DNA of 15,587 nt from CAZGSG01 sp964528095. Lineage in GTDB: Bacteria; Bacteroidota; Bacteroidia; Chitinophagales; Chitinophagaceae. The notes beneath the pieces were generated by a model. The model made no database searches and was not told the DNA's origin. It was given only the letters and a program-made list of their open reading frames with translations. The stretch spans positions 1-15,587 of the forward strand of contig CAZGSG010000122.1 of NCBI GenBank assembly GCA_964528095.1, given 5' to 3'. Shown piece after piece: positions 7,142 to 14,387 of the stretch (the first letter of the stretch is position 1; the number at the start of each line of letters is the position of its first letter). The position numbers and the translations under genes were made by a program.

Positions 7142-7948
7142 TTATTCTGGTTCGTTCCTGGCCGGTAAGCTATCTGTTACTGGTTTCTCAGCCTGTAGCT
7201 TTACGTCGATCAGCTGCCCTGAACGGATATAATTAAATTTTTTGTCTTCATTCATACGGGAAGGGTTTTGCCAGTAAATATAAGCGCTGGAAGTATCTTC
7301 TACTCCTATTGCTATTACTGATCCAAGCGCGATCCCGTTCTCTTCAAGCCTTGCTTTTGCCTGGCCAAATGTCATCCCGATCAGTGAAGGAACTACAAAC
7401 TGTTTATCGCCTACCCCATCTCCTAACACCAGCGAAATAATGCTTCCCATCCTGACTTTTGTGCCCGGCGTTATGGCTGCTCCTTTATACAATTGCTCGA
7501 GTACAGCATTCCGGGCAAAGTCGGGTTTAAATGTAGTGTCCCCCACCCGCAGGTTGGCATTCTTTAACACCATTTCTGCACTGCGATAACTATAGCCGAT
7601 TATATTCGGCATTTCCACCAGCGGAGGTACTGCGCGGTTGATAGTAAGATATACCGTACGGTTTACTTTTACCAGTTCATCCGCATCAGGCACCTGCTTC
7701 AGTACTTTCAATGGCTTTGCAGTGTCTACATAGATCGAATCCTGTATCTCTACCTCGAAGCCCGCTTTCTCCAGTTGGTCTTTTGCATCGGCAAATGTTT
7801 TGCCAAGTACCGCCGGAACAGTTTTCGATTGATCATGGTGAGTAAGCCAGTTCAACGAAAATACAAAAATGCAAAAGATAGCCAGGGCAAGTGCAATGCC
7901 TGCCAGGATATTGATCCATAATGGGCGATGTGTGATGAATTTGAACAT
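7142..7948 (-). CDS. Membrane-anchored PASTA-domain protein
   Basis: The 268-residue product has a short cytoplasmic start, one membrane helix (about 11-33) and three PASTA domains outside (about 43-104, 113-176 and 186-252), each opening with a VPxxxG or MPNIIG-type motif. PASTA domains bind peptidoglycan or muropeptides in Gram-positive kinases and PBPs; here there is no kinase or transpeptidase domain, so the protein is probably a cell-wall sensor or scaffold in the periplasm. The neighbour upstream is ddl, which makes the D-Ala-D-Ala of the stem peptide, supporting a wall role. The gap to ddl is 104 bases without a visible terminator. The C-terminal tail after 253 is polar and probably disordered. 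Confidence 0.9.
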   Translation of the reverse strand: MFKFITHRPLWINILAGIALALAIFCIFVFSLNWLTHHDQSKTVPAVLGKTFADAKDQLEKAGFEVEIQDSIYVDTAKPLKVLKQVPDADELVKVNRTVYLTINRAVPPLVEMPNIIGYSYRSAEMVLKNANLRVGDTTFKPDFARNAVLEQLYKGAAITPGTKVRMGSIISLVLGDGVGDKQFVVPSLIGMTFGQAKARLEENGIALGSVIAIGVEDTSSAYIYWQNPSRMNEDKKFNYIRSGQLIDVKLQAEKPVTDSLPARNEPE

Positions 7949-8052
7949 GAATAGCTTTATGTTATTATTAAAAAGCAGCTGAAAAATAAACCAGGCGGCA
8001 ATAAGACAATACTATAACGTCAGTAGCTTGTTTTACTGCGCTTTCTCATGAT

Positions 8053-9042
8053 TTATTTTTCAAAACACTCTTCTACCAATTTAGTGTAAAACTCTTTTAA
8101 ACTCCAGCCCAGTTCCTTTACCTGCTGGGGCACAATACTCGCTTCGGTCTGACCGGGGATTGTATTGATCTCCAGCATAAAGGGTTGCCCGCTTTCTTCC
8201 TGGTAAATAAAATCGATCCGTACCACACCACGGCAATTGAATACGGAATATATCTTCTGAGCAGCTGCTCTTACTTTATTAGCAATGGCCTCGTCCACCT
8301 GCGCGGGGGTTGTCTCCACTGACTTACCCTGGTATTTAGCCTCAAAATCAAAAAAGTCTTTGTCATCATGCGCCCTTACTTCTGTAAGCGGAAGAACGAT
8401 GATGCTTCCTCTTGTCTTAAAAACACCTACCGTAAACTCCCTGCCGGTGATCATTTGTTCTACCAGCACCTGCTCATCTTCACAAAATGCTTTTTCAATC
8501 GCCGCTTCCAGGTCCTCTGCTTTATTTACCTTACTCATTCCGATACTGGAACCGCCATTATTGGGTTTCACGAATACGGGGAACTTCAACTGTGCAGCTA
8601 CTGCTGATGCAGGTATGGGACTGTGTTTGAATAAGTGTATTGATTCCGCCACGGCAATCCCTGCCATTTTTGCCACCGCTACCGTATACCTTTTGTTAAA
8701 GGTAATGGCTGATGTGGCTGCATCACAACTGGTATAAGGAATCCGGAGGGTGTCAAAATATCCCTGCAATTTTCCATCTTCACCCGGCGTACCATGCATA
8801 CCAATAAACACCGCATCAAAATTTACTTTACGGCTATCCAGTTGAAGAGAAAAATCATTCTTATTGACATCCGTTTTTCTTCCATCCTCCAACTCATAGA
8901 ACCAGCCTTTCGGATTGATATCGATTATATAAACGTTGAATTTGTCCCTGTCCAGGTTATTACTGATCGTAGCGGCACTTTTATAGGATATTACTGCTTC
9001 TCCTGAAAAACCGCCGGTTACCAGCGCAATGTTCTTCTTCAC
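8053..9042 (-). CDS. ddl: D-alanine--D-alanine ligase
   Basis: Ddl joins two D-Ala with ATP to make the terminal dipeptide of the peptidoglycan precursor, in the cytoplasm. The 329-residue ATP-grasp protein shows GGFSGE (10-15, substrate-binding glutamate), HGTPGEDG (83-90), the ATP-binding loop KPNNGGSSIGMSKV (159-172), RIDF (275-278, metal ligand) and EINTIPGQT (291-299). The start is GTG (9042-9040): no ATG lies close enough upstream, and this start places the first Rossmann strand at residues 4-9 as in the family. The E15-A-V substitution in the usual ExxVS stretch keeps the glutamate. A promoter candidate lies just upstream. It is first in a minus-strand series with the PASTA and rhodanese genes. 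Confidence 0.95.
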   Translation of the reverse strand: MKKNIALVTGGFSGEAVISYKSAATISNNLDRDKFNVYIIDINPKGWFYELEDGRKTDVNKNDFSLQLDSRKVNFDAVFIGMHGTPGEDGKLQGYFDTLRIPYTSCDAATSAITFNKRYTVAVAKMAGIAVAESIHLFKHSPIPASAVAAQLKFPVFVKPNNGGSSIGMSKVNKAEDLEAAIEKAFCEDEQVLVEQMITGREFTVGVFKTRGSIIVLPLTEVRAHDDKDFFDFEAKYQGKSVETTPAQVDEAIANKVRAAAQKIYSVFNCRGVVRIDFIYQEESGQPFMLEINTIPGQTEASIVPQQVKELGWSLKEFYTKLVEECFEK

Positions 9043-9068
9043 GTACTTGAAAATGGTTTTTTCTGACG

Positions 9069-9100
9069 CAAATATTGAGTAAAAAATGCGTTAGAGGAAA
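9069..9100 (-). promoter_or_regulatory. Candidate promoter of ddl
   Basis: On the minus strand TTTC (9100-9097), then 20 bases, then AATATTTG (9076-9069). Each box has one mismatch to TTTG and TAnnTTTG, and the spacing is right. The leader would be about 20 bases to the GTG start. Confidence 0.35.
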
Positions 9101-9210
9101 TTTAGATTGCTAAAAATGATATATTTCTTGAATGGAAGATACAATGTCGCTGATTAGATCCAGCCTTGTACTATCCCAGGTGTCAATGTGCTCATTGTGA
9201 CTGTTATAAA

Positions 9211-9247
9211 ATAAGAAAGGTGAAGGCCGTTTCTCCTTCACCTTTTT
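9211..9247 (-). terminator. Terminator downstream of the ferredoxin gene
   Basis: AAAGGTGAAGG (9216-9226) and CCTTCACCTTT (9235-9245) form an 11-pair stem with an 8-base loop. On the minus strand it is followed by CTTATTTTAT, and on the plus strand by TTTTT overlapping the stem end, so it may work both ways. The only transcript clearly reaching it is the minus-strand ferredoxin mRNA, whose stop is about 120 bases upstream. Confidence 0.7.
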
Positions 9248-9368
9248 ACGACGGGAAATATCACCCGCCTCTTATTTAACAGCGCAGGGCTGTTTTCTAA
9301 GTATGAACTCTAAGATATAAAAAATATGCCTTAATACCCGGCGGTCGGCCTGGAAATTATGCACATTC

Positions 9369-9716
9369 TCAGATATGTAATTTTTCTTTCTTCGCCATCA
9401 ATTCCTCTACTGTTTCCTGGTACATCTCATCGGGCACGCAACAGTCTACCGGGCATACTGCCGCACACTGAGGCTCCTCATGAAACCCCTGGCATTCTGT
9501 ACATTTATTTGGAGTAATATAGTAAGTATCAACACTAAGAGGCGCATTTTTCTGATCGGCATCCATAACAGTACCATCCAGCAGCGTAAAAGAACCTTTT
9601 ACCGAAGTGCCGTCTGTGATGGCCCATTCCACGCCACCTTCATAAATCGCGTTATTCGGACATTCGGGTTCGCAGGCCCCGCAATTGATACATTCGTCAG
9701 TTATCTTAATTGCCAT
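9369..9716 (-). CDS. 2[4Fe-4S] ferredoxin, Allochromatium/YfhL-like type
   Basis: This 115-residue cytoplasmic electron carrier has a first cluster motif C9-xx-C12-xx-C15-xxx-C19-P and a second C72-xx-C75-x8-C84-xxx-C88-P. The eight residues between the second and third cysteine of cluster II are the mark of the low-potential Allochromatium-type (YfhL-like) ferredoxins. A 40-residue polar insert (about 25-65) between the clusters and a short helical tail (about 98-115) complete it; an extra cysteine pair at 92-93 follows cluster II. It is divergent from an acyl-CoA reductase gene, separated by 68 bases, which suggests shared control. Its electron partner is not shown by the sequence. Confidence 0.93.
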   Translation of the reverse strand: MAIKITDECINCGACEPECPNNAIYEGGVEWAITDGTSVKGSFTLLDGTVMDADQKNAPLSVDTYYITPNKCTECQGFHEEPQCAAVCPVDCCVPDEMYQETVEELMAKKEKLHI

Positions 9717-9746
9717 ACAATATGATTAATTGGTTCAAGTATTTTT

Positions 9747-9762
9747 GCTGCAATTTAGCAGC
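9747..9762. promoter_or_regulatory. Inverted repeat between ferredoxin and reductase genes
   Basis: GCTGC-AATTTA-GCAGC lies in the middle of the 68-base divergent region. Such a position suits an operator controlling both genes, but the arms are short and no regulator is known here. Confidence 0.25.
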
Positions 9763-9784
9763 GGTACAAAATTAATCTTTGAAA

Positions 9785-10783
9785 ATGAATTTACAACAAC
9801 GTATTGACTTATTAAGCAGGCTCGGGAATTATATGTTATCGGATGAAGACCAGTGGCAATCGGTAAAGGAAAGAGCATCCCGGGAAAATGGGTGGTTTAT
9901 TCCCGAATTCGTCGACAGGGCCGTACACCAGATAGCCAGCACTTACTTGCAAAAAGATATACTGGAAGAATGGACCAGAAATTATCAACTACCTCCTGTA
10001 AACGCTGCTCCCAAAAAAGTAGGGATTGTTATGGCTGGTAATATCCCATTGGTGGGCTTCCACGATCTTTTATGTGTTTTTATTTCCGGGCACAAAGCCC
10101 TGATCAAAGCTTCTTCAAAAGATGAAATACTGATAAAACACCTGGTGAATAAACTGGTGGAATGGGATGCCGCAATCAATGAACTGGTCAGTTTTGAAGA
10201 AATGCTCAAAAATTGTGATGCCTATATCGCTACCGGCAGTAATAATTCTGCTGGCTATTTTGAGTACTATTTTGGAAAATTTCCCCATGTCATCCGCCGC
10301 AACCGCAGTTCAGTAGCCGTGTTAACCGGAAATGAATCACCCTCCGATCTGGAAAAGCTGGCAGATGATGTATATCTCTATTTTGGACTTGGCTGCAGAA
10401 ATGTCACCAAGATCTATGTGCCGGCCGATTATGATTTCATTCCCCTGCTTACAGCTTTTAAAAAATATAATTACCTGGCCGATCATCATAAATACAAGAA
10501 TAATTACGATTATAATCTTGCCCTGCATTTATTGAACAAGAAGTATTACATGAGCAATGAATCGCTGTTGCTGGTAGAAGAAGAAAGTATCTTCTCTCCT
10601 ATCAGCCAGCTCAATTATGGCGTATATACCGACAGGGAGCAATTGATCACAGAACTACTGGAAAACAAGGATCTTCAATGCATGGTAGGTGTAGGCGCTG
10701 TGGCTTTTGGTCAATCTCAATCGCCTGCCGTCAGCGATTATGCAGATGGGGCAGATACCTTACTGTTCCTGTCAAAACTCTGA
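9785..10783 (+). CDS. Acyl-CoA reductase of the LuxC family
   Basis: LuxC-type enzymes reduce an acyl thioester to the aldehyde with NADPH through a cysteine-bound acyl intermediate. The 332-residue product shows the nucleotide-binding segment GIVMAGNIPLVGFHDLL (80-96), SGHKALIKASSKD (101-113) and the catalytic-cysteine region YLYFGLGCRNVTKI (197-210, C204). It is shorter than Vibrio LuxC (about 480), as is usual for the Bacteroidota group. I chose ATG at 9785; a TTG two codons upstream (9779) is also in frame but less likely. No luxD, luxE or luciferase genes are near, so light production is not implied; fatty-aldehyde or lipid metabolism is an inference. The divergent ferredoxin is a recurrent neighbour in my recollection of related genomes. 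Confidence 0.85.
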   Translation: MNLQQRIDLLSRLGNYMLSDEDQWQSVKERASRENGWFIPEFVDRAVHQIASTYLQKDILEEWTRNYQLPPVNAAPKKVGIVMAGNIPLVGFHDLLCVFISGHKALIKASSKDEILIKHLVNKLVEWDAAINELVSFEEMLKNCDAYIATGSNNSAGYFEYYFGKFPHVIRRNRSSVAVLTGNESPSDLEKLADDVYLYFGLGCRNVTKIYVPADYDFIPLLTAFKKYNYLADHHKYKNNYDYNLALHLLNKKYYMSNESLLLVEEESIFSPISQLNYGVYTDREQLITELLENKDLQCMVGVGAVAFGQSQSPAVSDYADGADTLLFLSKL

Positions 10784-10891
10784 AAACCCATTTCTTTTAT
10801 GCGGTAAATTGAATAAATTTGTGAACATCTACGAAAAGCTTAGTAAATGATTTGTTAAACTAAACCAATGGAAACGAAGTTCGTATGACAG

Positions 10892-10933
10892 TTTGTTATT
10901 TTGTGTAGCAGGGCATGTATTTTGACGTACATG
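10892..10933 (+). promoter_or_regulatory. Candidate htrA promoter with an overlapping palindrome
   Basis: TTTG (10892-10895), then 21 bases, then GTATTTTG (10917-10924, imperfect -7 box). An inverted repeat CATGTA-N8-TACATG (10914-10919 and 10928-10933) overlaps the -7 box and the expected start site, where a repressor could bind. The leader to the ATG would be about 50 bases. Confidence 0.3.
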
Positions 10934-10980
10934 ATTTTGTAGACTAAAAAAAATTAATAAACATAAAAGACAACACACGT

Positions 10981-12522
10981 ATGAAATTGAAACAACTTTT
11001 GCTGGTTGTTGCAGTGAGTGCCACATCAGCTGTTGGAAGTGTTTGGACCTATGGAAAACTGACGCAGCCAAAAACTGCACTCGTTCTTCAGGCCGCAGAT
11101 GGTAAGCTTCCTGTAAATTATGCAGGTTATAATGACAATATTGCAAACAACAATGCGGAGATCACCGACTTCACCAGGGCCGCAGATGCATCTGTACCTG
11201 CGGTAGTGCATATCAAAACAAAGATCGCCGCCAAGAAAATAAGTAATGATCTTGGTGGACGTTCCCGTGGCGGAAACGGAAATGATATGGAAGATCTTTT
11301 CAGACAGTTCTTCGATTACGGTCCGCAGATCCAACCAGAGCAAAGAGCATCAGGCAGTGGTGTTCTTATCGCGGAAGACGGCTACATCGTAACCAATAAC
11401 CACGTAGTATCAAATGGCGGAGATGGCGTGGCAGACGAGATCACTGTGACGCTGCACAATAAAAAAGTATATAAAGCAAAAGTGATCGGCCGTGATCCAA
11501 GTACAGATATCGCTGTATTAAAGATCGATGATAAAAACCTGCCTTATATGTTGTTTGGTAATTCAGACAATGTAAGGTTGGGTCAATGGGTACTCGCGGT
11601 AGGCTACCCTCTTACACTCGAAACAACCGTTACAGCAGGTATTGTAAGCGCTAAAGGCAGAAGTATTGGTATCAACAGCCGCCAGAGCAATACACCCGTT
11701 GAAGCATTCATACAAACTGATGCCGCTATTAACCAGGGTAATAGTGGTGGTGCATTGATCAACACGGATGGACAGCTGATCGGTATCAACTCAGCGATAT
11801 TGGCACCAAGCGGAACCTATGCGGGTTATGGCTTTGCTATCCCGGTCAATATTGTAAAAAAGATCGTAAATGACCTCATCGAATTCGGTGATGTAAAAAG
11901 AGGTTATCTCGGCATCTCCTACGAACCACGTACCGAAATGAATGAAAGACTGGTGAAACAAGCTGGTCAGAAAGATGGTCTCGGCGTATATGTGCAGTCT
12001 GTACCCGGTGACGGTGCAGCAGCACAGGCAGGTTTGAAAAAAGGAGATATCATTACTAAAGTAAACGGGAACGCAGTATCAAGCGGTATTGAAATGAGCG
12101 GTCATATCGCCAGCTTCAAACCAGGAGAAAAAGTTCCGGTGACTTATGTGAGAGCAGGAAAAGAATCTACATTAAACATTACACTTAAAGGACAGGCAAG
12201 TAAGGTTGAGATCGCCACTTCTGAAATCCTGGGTGATCGATTAGGCGTAGACCTCGAAAATCTTGATGCAAAAAGCGCGCAGAAATATGATATCGCTGGT
12301 GGTGTGGTAGTAAAGAAGATCAAAGAAGGCGGTCCATTCAGTAAAACAAAGATGGAAGAAGGTTTTGTGATCACTTCTGTAAATGGCCGTGATATCAAGA
12401 ATGTGGATGAATTGGGTAGCTCATTGAATTCGCCGACAAACAAACTGGTACTGGAAGGTATTTATCCTGGCTACAGGGGAGTGTATACATACCAGATCCC
12501 GTTGGATGATGAGGAGGAATAA
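10981..12522 (+). CDS. htrA: Periplasmic serine protease/chaperone, HtrA/DegP family
   Basis: HtrA proteins degrade or refold damaged envelope proteins. The 513-residue product begins with a hydrophobic signal or anchor (about 5-20). The trypsin-like domain (about 65-300) has the full triad: H141 in TNNHVV, D176 in STDIAVLKID and S255 in QGNSGGAL. Two PDZ domains follow (about 308-402, opening YLGI, and 417-500, opening RLGVDLE), as in DegP/DegQ. A short glycine-rich stretch (92-100) corresponds to the LA loop region. It ends with acidic DDEEE. The gene stands alone: an imperfect promoter with a palindrome upstream and a strong terminator 24 bases downstream. Periplasmic stress-response function is family knowledge; regulation here is inferred. 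Confidence 0.95.
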   Translation: MKLKQLLLVVAVSATSAVGSVWTYGKLTQPKTALVLQAADGKLPVNYAGYNDNIANNNAEITDFTRAADASVPAVVHIKTKIAAKKISNDLGGRSRGGNGNDMEDLFRQFFDYGPQIQPEQRASGSGVLIAEDGYIVTNNHVVSNGGDGVADEITVTLHNKKVYKAKVIGRDPSTDIAVLKIDDKNLPYMLFGNSDNVRLGQWVLAVGYPLTLETTVTAGIVSAKGRSIGINSRQSNTPVEAFIQTDAAINQGNSGGALINTDGQLIGINSAILAPSGTYAGYGFAIPVNIVKKIVNDLIEFGDVKRGYLGISYEPRTEMNERLVKQAGQKDGLGVYVQSVPGDGAAAQAGLKKGDIITKVNGNAVSSGIEMSGHIASFKPGEKVPVTYVRAGKESTLNITLKGQASKVEIATSEILGDRLGVDLENLDAKSAQKYDIAGGVVVKKIKEGGPFSKTKMEEGFVITSVNGRDIKNVDELGSSLNSPTNKLVLEGIYPGYRGVYTYQIPLDDEEE

Positions 12523-12545
12523 ATAAATTTTTGAGAGATAAATTC

Positions 12546-12573
12546 AAAACGCCCTTTTATAGGGCGTTTTTTT
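12546..12573 (+). terminator. Intrinsic terminator of htrA
   Basis: AAAACGCCCT (12546-12555) pairs perfectly with AGGGCGTTTT (12561-12570), loop TTTAT, and the T-run continues to 12573. It starts 24 bases after the htrA stop codon. The A-tract in front makes it usable from the other strand as well. Confidence 0.9.
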
Positions 12574-12676
12574 ATGTCATTATTTTACGGTTTATACTCC
12601 GGCCTGTTTTCTTATTTTGCTACAATAGCATCGAACCTCCTACGCCAGGTCCCGAAGAGGTTAATATTTGCAGGAA

Positions 12677-12876
12677 ATTTCACGCAGAGCTAAGGAGTGA
12701 ATGAGTAAAGGATGATTTATTCTATTTGTTCATTCTTTATATTATTTGCAGGAATGAGCTAAGGGTACTTTTTCACTGCGTGAAAATTCTCTTTAGCTCC
12801 CTTCTCCATACAAATAAGGGATATTCAGACATCCAGCTCTTCCTTAGCTCATTAACTCCTTAGCTCTGCGTGAAAT
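12677..12876. repeat. 200-bp near-symmetric palindromic element (MITE-like)
   Basis: The ends 12677-12705 and 12848-12876 are inverted repeats of 29 bases with one mismatch, beginning ATTTCACGCAGAGCTAAGG. A second inverted pair, AATGAGCTAAGG (12753-12764) and CCTTAGCTCATT (12842-12853), is nested inside. At the exact centre sits a hairpin TTTTCAC-TGC-GTGAAAA (12770-12786). The motif GAGCTAAGG occurs twice forward and twice inverted, and the TTTCACGCAG / CTGCGTGAAA motif marks both ends and the middle. No open frame of note lies within, so it carries no transposase. It lies in the 415-base gap between htrA and the GH13 gene; I see nothing recognisable in the flanks 12574-12676 and 12877-12938, and no clear target duplication. 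Confidence 0.8.
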
Positions 12877-12938
12877 CTCTTACCCCGTATTTTGAACTCA
12901 CAAACCCTATAGGAATTTCTACATTCGCTGATCAGCAT

Positions 12939-14222
12939 TTATTTCTCATACACCAGGTACTCCCATGCCTGCATCTCAAAACTCTTTTCGTTTGTAAAGT
13001 CATGGCCCATATTTGAAAACACATTCCGGAAATTACCTCCAATGGCCGCATCAGTTATCTCAAACCGCAGCCCGTTCTCAGCCGAAAGATTGAGCACTAC
13101 AAACACTTCCCGTTCTCCGTTCTTACGGAGGTAAGCAAATATCTTTTGATCATTCGTTGTATGTATACGTTGTCGCGTCGAAGCTTCAACACCCGCTAAT
13201 AAAGCCGGGTTATCTGCATGTAACAACAACAGGGTCTTATAAAAATCATGCAATTCATAATTACCGGTCCAGGGTATAGGATCCCTTTCAAAAAAAGCCA
13301 GGCGCTTATTGATCAGGGGCAGTTCCTGTCCGCTATAGATAAGCGGTATACCATTCCAGGTAGCGCATAAAACCGCAAAAGCCTTTGCAGCATCACCCAT
13401 GCGTTCGTATTCACTGCCGCTATGTGAATTTTCATCATGATTGCTGGTAAAAAAACTCCGTAGCGCCGGTTTTGGAAATCGTGCATCATATCCTTCCAGT
13501 ACACTGTCCAGTCCCCGGATATCTGTTTCTCTTCGCCAGTACTGTTCCATCTTATGCAGGAACTGCCAGGCATAGGAAGCATCAAACGCTTCATGATAAA
13601 CCGGCTCTTCTGTTTCTGCCAGCCAGAACAGCGGCTTTATCCGGTCCAGTTGTTGTCTTGCTTCTATCCAGAAATCAAGCGGCACCAGGTGCGCCATATC
13701 ACAACGAAACCCGTCCAGGTTACATTCGGTTATCCAGAATCGCATGGCATCGATCATTGCCTGGCGCATTTCCCTGTTGTCAAAATTCAGATCGATCACA
13801 TCCCCCCATTCAGGGAACGGCGGTATAAAACCACCCGTTTCACTTTTTGTATAAAAATCCGGGTTGGTCTTTGTCCATACATGATCCCAACCGGTATGAT
13901 TGGCTACCCAATCGATGATCACTTTAAAACCCATTTCCTGGGCCCGTTTTACCAGTGTCTTGAAATCATCAAGCGCTCCAAACTCTTCGTTGATAGCGGT
14001 ATAGTCTGAACAGGCGTAGTAGCTGCCCAATGAGCCCTTCCTGTTCTCCTTTGAAATAGGGGTAATGGGCATAAACCAGATCGTTTGTACGCCCATATCT
14101 TTCAATCGCGGCAATTCTTTGGCGAAGGCGGCAAAAGTTCCTTCAGCAGTATATTGTCGTGTATTGACTTCATAAATATTGGTATGATGCGCCCAGGCTA
14201 CCGGTCTTTTATACAGTTCCAT
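12939..14222 (-). CDS. Cytoplasmic GH13 (alpha-amylase family) glycoside hydrolase
   Basis: The 427-residue protein is a (beta/alpha)8 GH13 enzyme acting on alpha-glucosidic bonds. Conserved regions are in order: DWVANHT (104-110), GFRCDMAH (171-178, nucleophile D175), LAETE (201-205, acid/base E203) and FTSNHDEN (258-265, transition-state D263). All three catalytic residues are present. The C-terminal part (about 345-427) is a small beta-domain. There is no signal peptide, so it should work in the cytoplasm, perhaps on maltodextrin, glycogen fragments or trehalose-like sugars; the exact substrate cannot be read from the sequence. It has no sus-type or glycogen genes beside it. Upstream, an inverted repeat GCAAC-TTT-GTTGC (14311-14323) lies in the region shared with ispH. 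Confidence 0.92.
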   Translation of the reverse strand: MELYKRPVAWAHHTNIYEVNTRQYTAEGTFAAFAKELPRLKDMGVQTIWFMPITPISKENRKGSLGSYYACSDYTAINEEFGALDDFKTLVKRAQEMGFKVIIDWVANHTGWDHVWTKTNPDFYTKSETGGFIPPFPEWGDVIDLNFDNREMRQAMIDAMRFWITECNLDGFRCDMAHLVPLDFWIEARQQLDRIKPLFWLAETEEPVYHEAFDASYAWQFLHKMEQYWRRETDIRGLDSVLEGYDARFPKPALRSFFTSNHDENSHSGSEYERMGDAAKAFAVLCATWNGIPLIYSGQELPLINKRLAFFERDPIPWTGNYELHDFYKTLLLLHADNPALLAGVEASTRQRIHTTNDQKIFAYLRKNGEREVFVVLNLSAENGLRFEITDAAIGGNFRNVFSNMGHDFTNEKSFEMQAWEYLVYEK

Positions 14223-14346
14223 ATTTTTACTTTCAGGTGCTTATTTCCCCGCTTCTTATCACCAGCCGGTTATCCCGGAAATGACAGCAGATGCAAGAGC
14301 TGTGAAAATAGCAACTTTGTTGCCGCGATGCTGTATTTCATCCAAG

Positions 14347-14377
14347 TTTTACACCATAAAATTTACACTTACCTTTG
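14347..14377 (+). promoter_or_regulatory. Promoter of ispH
   Basis: TTTT (14347-14350, one mismatch to TTTG), 19 bases, then TACCTTTG (14370-14377), identical to the -7 box of the tRNA-fMet promoter. The start site would fall only a few bases before the ATG at 14388, so the mRNA would be nearly leaderless. Confidence 0.5.
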
Positions 14378-14387
14378 CGGGTGAATT

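Larger units (their letters stand above)
9043..9368. other. 326-base gap between ddl and the ferredoxin gene
   Basis: It holds the ddl promoter candidate, a strong hairpin terminator (9211-9247) and a small inverted repeat AACAGC/GCTGTT (about 9277-9294). On the minus strand 9271-9110 is open for 53 codons with a protein-like ending (TRLDLISDIVSSIQEIYHF before the TAG) and a possible GTG start at 9241; it could be a 43-residue peptide or a gene remnant. Because the perfect hairpin lies inside it, chance is more likely. Nothing else was recognised. Confidence 0.5.

Noticed and set aside
6825..9042. Serine/threonine kinase with PASTA domains
   Set aside because: The PASTA protein has only a short cytoplasmic start before its membrane helix, leaving no room for a kinase domain.
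9779..9784. TTG start two codons before the reductase ATG
   Set aside because: ATG at 9785 is the stronger start codon and the two extra residues add no conserved sequence.
9785..10783. Bioluminescence (lux) operon
   Set aside because: Only a short LuxC-family reductase is present; no luciferase, luxD or luxE genes are in the window.
13472..14009. Plus-strand open frames opposite the GH13 gene
   Set aside because: Antisense to all four conserved GH13 regions; no recognisable domain in their translations.
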